Positions 61,571-64,000 of a stretch of 64,000 nt of DNA are shown piece by piece. This stretch comes from Solibaculum_A intestinale (lineage in GTDB: Bacteria; Bacillota; Clostridia; Oscillospirales; Acutalibacteraceae). The translations under genes were made by a program, and so were the position numbers. Every line of letters begins with the position of its first letter. Within the stretch, counting starts at the first letter, position 1. Below the pieces are notes generated by a model that worked only from the letters and a program-made list of their open reading frames with translations, searched no databases and had not been told where the DNA came from. Location: positions 1 through 64,000 of the forward strand of contig NZ_JBBMFD010000003.1 in assembly GCF_040096205.1 (NCBI RefSeq). The letters are read 5' to 3'.

Positions 61571-62422
61571 TTAAATGGCCTTTTTTGTTTCATGTGAAAC
61601 ACCAGAAAAACTCCGGGTCGTGGTCATTTTTGGAATCCGTACGGTTACCTCGATGTACTGATCCGTTTCCTGTTTCTTGGTCTGGGCGTTAATCCCGGAA
61701 CTTCGCATGGTGTCCACCGCATGGGTGATGGTGTTGACGAAAAGACGAATGTCTTTGACAATCGGTGTAAAGGAACGCTTGTCCTCTGCTTTTGGCGAGA
61801 GAATCCCGTCAATCAGCCGCTCCGCATCCGCCACCTTGAGCCTTCGATGGATGATTTGGTCGAGCACCTCTTCCCTCTGCCCTACCTCCGGCAGCCGCAA
61901 AAGAGCCCGGGCATGACGTTCGGTCAGGCCGGCCTTCAGGATGCGTTCCCGCAGCATCGGCTGAAGCCGCAGCAGACGAAGCTTGTTAGCCAGGGCGGAC
62001 TGGGATTTTCCCAGACGGGCGGCGGCGGCCTCCTGGGAGATTTCCCATTCTTCAATGAGTGCGGCAATGGCTTCCGCCTCTTCAAAAAAATTCAGGTCCT
62101 GGCGCTGCAAATTTTCCAAAAGCGACAGCACGGCTGCCCGCTCGTCGTCCGCATGTACCTCGATGCAGGGAACCTTGGAGAGACCCGCCAGCTTAGCAGC
62201 CCGCAGTCTTCGTTCCCCGGCGATCAGCTGATAGCCGCCGCTGCGGGAACGCCGTACGGTCAACGGCTGGATGATTCCGTTTGTACGAATGGATTCCGCC
62301 AAGCCCCGCAGTTCTTCTTCGTCAAAGCTGCGGCGGGGCTGCCAGGGGCATGGCTGGATTTTCGAAACCTCCAGCTGCCACACCTTTCCCTGTGCGCCCA
62401 ATGGTTTGGTCGCGGTAAACAT
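61571..62422 (-). CDS. noc: ParB-like nucleoid occlusion protein
   Basis: 283-residue ParB-family protein, similar to Noc in Firmicutes that keeps the division septum off the chromosome. It has the CTP-binding GERRLRAAKLAG and ENLQRQDLNFFEEAEAI, then a helix-turn-helix (ISQEAAAARLGKSQSALANKLRLLRL). The Noc-type amphipathic N-terminal extension is short or absent, so a second ParB role is possible. Position upstream of parAB and downstream of rsmG matches Bacillus noc. A parS site lies inside its final codons. Confidence 0.85.
   Translation of the reverse strand: MFTATKPLGAQGKVWQLEVSKIQPCPWQPRRSFDEEELRGLAESIRTNGIIQPLTVRRSRSGGYQLIAGERRLRAAKLAGLSKVPCIEVHADDERAAVLSLLENLQRQDLNFFEEAEAIAALIEEWEISQEAAAARLGKSQSALANKLRLLRLQPMLRERILKAGLTERHARALLRLPEVGQREEVLDQIIHRRLKVADAERLIDGILSPKAEDKRSFTPIVKDIRLFVNTITHAVDTMRSSGINAQTKKQETDQYIEVTVRIPKMTTTRSFSGVSHETKKAI
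61586..61601. other. parS-like site 2
   Basis: TGTTTCATGTGAAACA, the reverse complement of site 1, inside the 3' end of noc. Confidence 0.85.
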
Positions 62423-62509
62423 GTTTTTTCACCTCCGGCACAAAGGGTTTTGCTCTTCCTGCCGGAATGAAACAGGTCTGAAAATACGTCCCTCTCAACC
62501 GGCAGATTT

Positions 62510-62538
62510 ATTCTACCACAGTTTGGGATTAATTTCCA
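62510..62538 (-). promoter_or_regulatory. noc promoter
   Basis: TGGAAA (62533-62538), a 17-nt spacer and TAGAAT (62510-62515) on the minus strand. The rest of 62423-62816 is AT-rich with no gene or clear terminator. Confidence 0.55.
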
Positions 62539-62816
62539 GACCTTTTTGTAATATATTTTCCAAATTTTTGATTTTTGTTCGACGGGATTCTCTTTTCTTT
62601 GCGGTTTTTTCTTTTGCCTCTTTTCAAGCAATAATTTCGATTCTTATGCATATATCGAATTTCTCGGCAGGCAGTCGCGTCGTTTGTGCTATCTGAACCT
62701 TCTCACGTCTTGCCTCATAAGGGTGTGGACACCCGGCCATCGGCCACCAGTCAAAGCGATTTGTAAAAGGTGCATTTGCAGAGAGGCGCCAGGCAAACCG
62801 CATCCGTCTGTTCCTT

Positions 62817-63530
62817 TTATAAGGGGGCCTTTTGGATTTTCGCCGCCGTTCTGGGATATTTCTGCGGCGTTTCCCCCTTCTTTCCAATCAAAAGGATGGT
62901 CCGCTTGCTGCCGTCAGACAAGGTAAAGTCCCTCTTTCCTTCCAGCACGCCGTTGAGCTCGTGGATGGCCTTGGCTGCACCCACCGCCTCTTCCCCGGCT
63001 TCCGGCCCTTTCATTGCGGCAAACCTGCCTCCTGGCTTGCCATAAGGAAGGCACCACTCACACAGCACGTTCAGCGGCGCCACCGCCCGCGCGGTAACTA
63101 GATCGAATTGGTCCCGCAGCTGTGGCCTGCGGCCCCCGTCCTCAGCCCGCAGGTGAACCAAATCGGCGTCCAGCCCCAGCCCGGTTTTCAACGCATCCAG
63201 GAAAATAAGACGCTTGTTGAGACTGTCCAGCAAGGTCAGTTTCAAGTCCGGGCGGACAATTTTCAGCACCATTCCGGGAAATCCCGCTCCGGTGCCCACG
63301 TCGATCACAGAGGCGCTCCTAGGGAGATCCACTGCCGCCAGCAGGGTCAGGCTGTCTGCAAAGTGCCGCACCGCCACGCCTTCCGGCTCCTTTATGGCGG
63401 TCAGGTTCATACGGGTGTTCCAGTCCAGCAATATCGACGCGTATTCCTCCAGCTGATCGAGCATGGGAGCGGTCAATGTCAGCTTCCAGGCTGCCGCATC
63501 CCGTTCTACTATTTCACGAATGATTCCCAT
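62817..63530 (-). CDS. rsmG: 16S rRNA 7-methylguanosine(527) methyltransferase
   Basis: 237-residue SAM-dependent methyltransferase modifying G527 of 16S rRNA. It has the SAM-binding VIDVGTGAGFPGMVLKI and ARAVAPLNVLCEWCLPY blocks. The C-terminal 15 residues are basic. GGAGGAGAG lies upstream, and the gene overlaps the end of mnmG by 17 bases, as usual for the mnmG-rsmG pair. Confidence 0.95.
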   Translation of the reverse strand: MGIIREIVERDAAAWKLTLTAPMLDQLEEYASILLDWNTRMNLTAIKEPEGVAVRHFADSLTLLAAVDLPRSASVIDVGTGAGFPGMVLKIVRPDLKLTLLDSLNKRLIFLDALKTGLGLDADLVHLRAEDGGRRPQLRDQFDLVTARAVAPLNVLCEWCLPYGKPGGRFAAMKGPEAGEEAVGAAKAIHELNGVLEGKRDFTLSDGSKRTILLIGKKGETPQKYPRTAAKIQKAPL

Positions 63531-64000
63531 GATTCTCTCCTCCCTTCCCGGCCAGCCAAATCAGCAGCACCGACACATCCGCCGGGCTGACTCCCGAAAT
63601 CCGGGAGGCCTGTCCCACCGAACGGGGCCTGATCTTGTTGAGTTTCTCCTGAGCCTCCAACCGCAAGCCGGTAATGGTGCGGTAATCCAAATCCGGCGGC
63701 AGTTTTTTTCCTTCCAGCCGGCGCATCTCTTCGATCTGCGCTTTTTGTCGTTTGATATACCCCTCGTATTTCACCTCGACCTCACAAATTTCAAAAATTT
63801 CGCCGGGCAGGTTCGGCCGCTCTCGATCCACCGGCTCCAACACCGTATAGTTCAACTGAGGGCGGCGAAGCAGATCGGACAGACGGGTGCCGGTAACCAC
63901 CGGCGATGTTTCATGTGAAACAAGCAGGGCGTTGAGCTCTTCGCTGGGCGGAAGAATGGTGTTCGTTATTCGTTTGAGCTCCTGCGCCTTTTTCTCCTGT
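63514..64000 (-). CDS. mnmG: tRNA uridine-5-carboxymethylaminomethyl enzyme MnmG, C-terminal part
   Basis: The last ~160 residues of MnmG (GidA), which forms the cmnm5U modification of wobble uridines with MnmE. The visible end shows LVSHETSPVVTGTRLSDLLRRP, EVEVKYEGYIKRQKAQIEEMRRLE, LPPDLDYRTITGLRLEAQEKL and RPRSVGQASRISGVSPADVSVLL, the conserved C-terminal domain. The 5' end is outside the window. A parS site lies inside it. Confidence 0.95.
   Translation of the reverse strand, partial: QEKKAQELKRITNTILPPSEELNALLVSHETSPVVTGTRLSDLLRRPQLNYTVLEPVDRERPNLPGEIFEICEVEVKYEGYIKRQKAQIEEMRRLEGKKLPPDLDYRTITGLRLEAQEKLNKIRPRSVGQASRISGVSPADVSVLLIWLAGKGGENHGNHS
63907..63922. other. parS-like site 3
   Basis: TGTTTCATGTGAAACA inside the mnmG coding region, identical to site 2. 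Confidence 0.85.

Overview
The window looks like a chromosomal segment of a GC-rich, low-oxygen Firmicute of class Clostridia, most likely Oscillospirales (Ruminococcaceae/Oscillospiraceae-like). The evidence is a class A RNase P RNA, near-consensus sigma-A promoters with 17-nt spacers, strong AGGAGG ribosome binding sites, a T-box leader, a Bce-type antimicrobial-peptide module, a FucO-type alcohol dehydrogenase and a Gram-positive parA/parB/noc set. No genus can be named from sequence alone. The right end (mnmG-rsmG-noc-parA-parB, with three parS-like sites) is the usual neighbourhood of oriC.

Layout. 0-5 kb: rnpB, a VanY-type D,D-carboxypeptidase, hisS-aspS. 5-14 kb: a small XRE regulator, a BceAB-BceRS-like module with an operator-like box, three tandem lipoproteins, an AraC regulator. 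14-23 kb: nadB-nadC, yqhQ-prmC, recA-recX-rimO-pgsA. 23-30 kb: a lipoprotein with a metzincin-type zinc motif, a histidine phosphatase, typA, a GNAT, then an AT-rich accessory patch with XRE genes and two striking palindromes, a four-helix protein and a YjbR protein. 30-37 kb: an HTH-cupin-acyl-CoA synthetase fusion behind a T-box riboswitch, an amidase-like protein whose nucleophile is Ser instead of Cys, tRNA-Gly, a MATE exporter with a structured leader, def and a MurE-type ligase. 37-39.6 kb: two XRE genes around a gene-free stretch with two near-identical copies of a ~320-bp repeat. 39.6-47 kb: twin FemAB ligases, a sugar epimerase, an ECF sigma/anti-sigma pair, fucO. 47-56 kb: a compact type IV pilus operon (pilin, PilM-PilN fusion, PilO, PilD, PilB, PilT, PilC) ending in an HD-GYP protein. 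56-64 kb: mgsA, minD, a zinc-ribbon membrane protein, serS, parB, parA, noc, rsmG and partial mnmG.

How parts fit. The MurE-type ligase lacks the DNPR signature for diaminopimelate and lies 2 kb from two FemAB ligases, which suggests a locally encoded cell-wall peptide or bridge variation. The HD-GYP gene at the end of the pilus operon suggests cyclic-di-GMP input to pili. The T-box ties an acyl-CoA synthetase to tRNA charging (best reading isoleucine, alternative phenylalanine), which would fit making an amino acid from its carboxylic acid. I regard the T-box/fusion gene and the XRE-repeat locus as the most unusual parts. No CRISPR array, prophage or insertion sequence was recognised.
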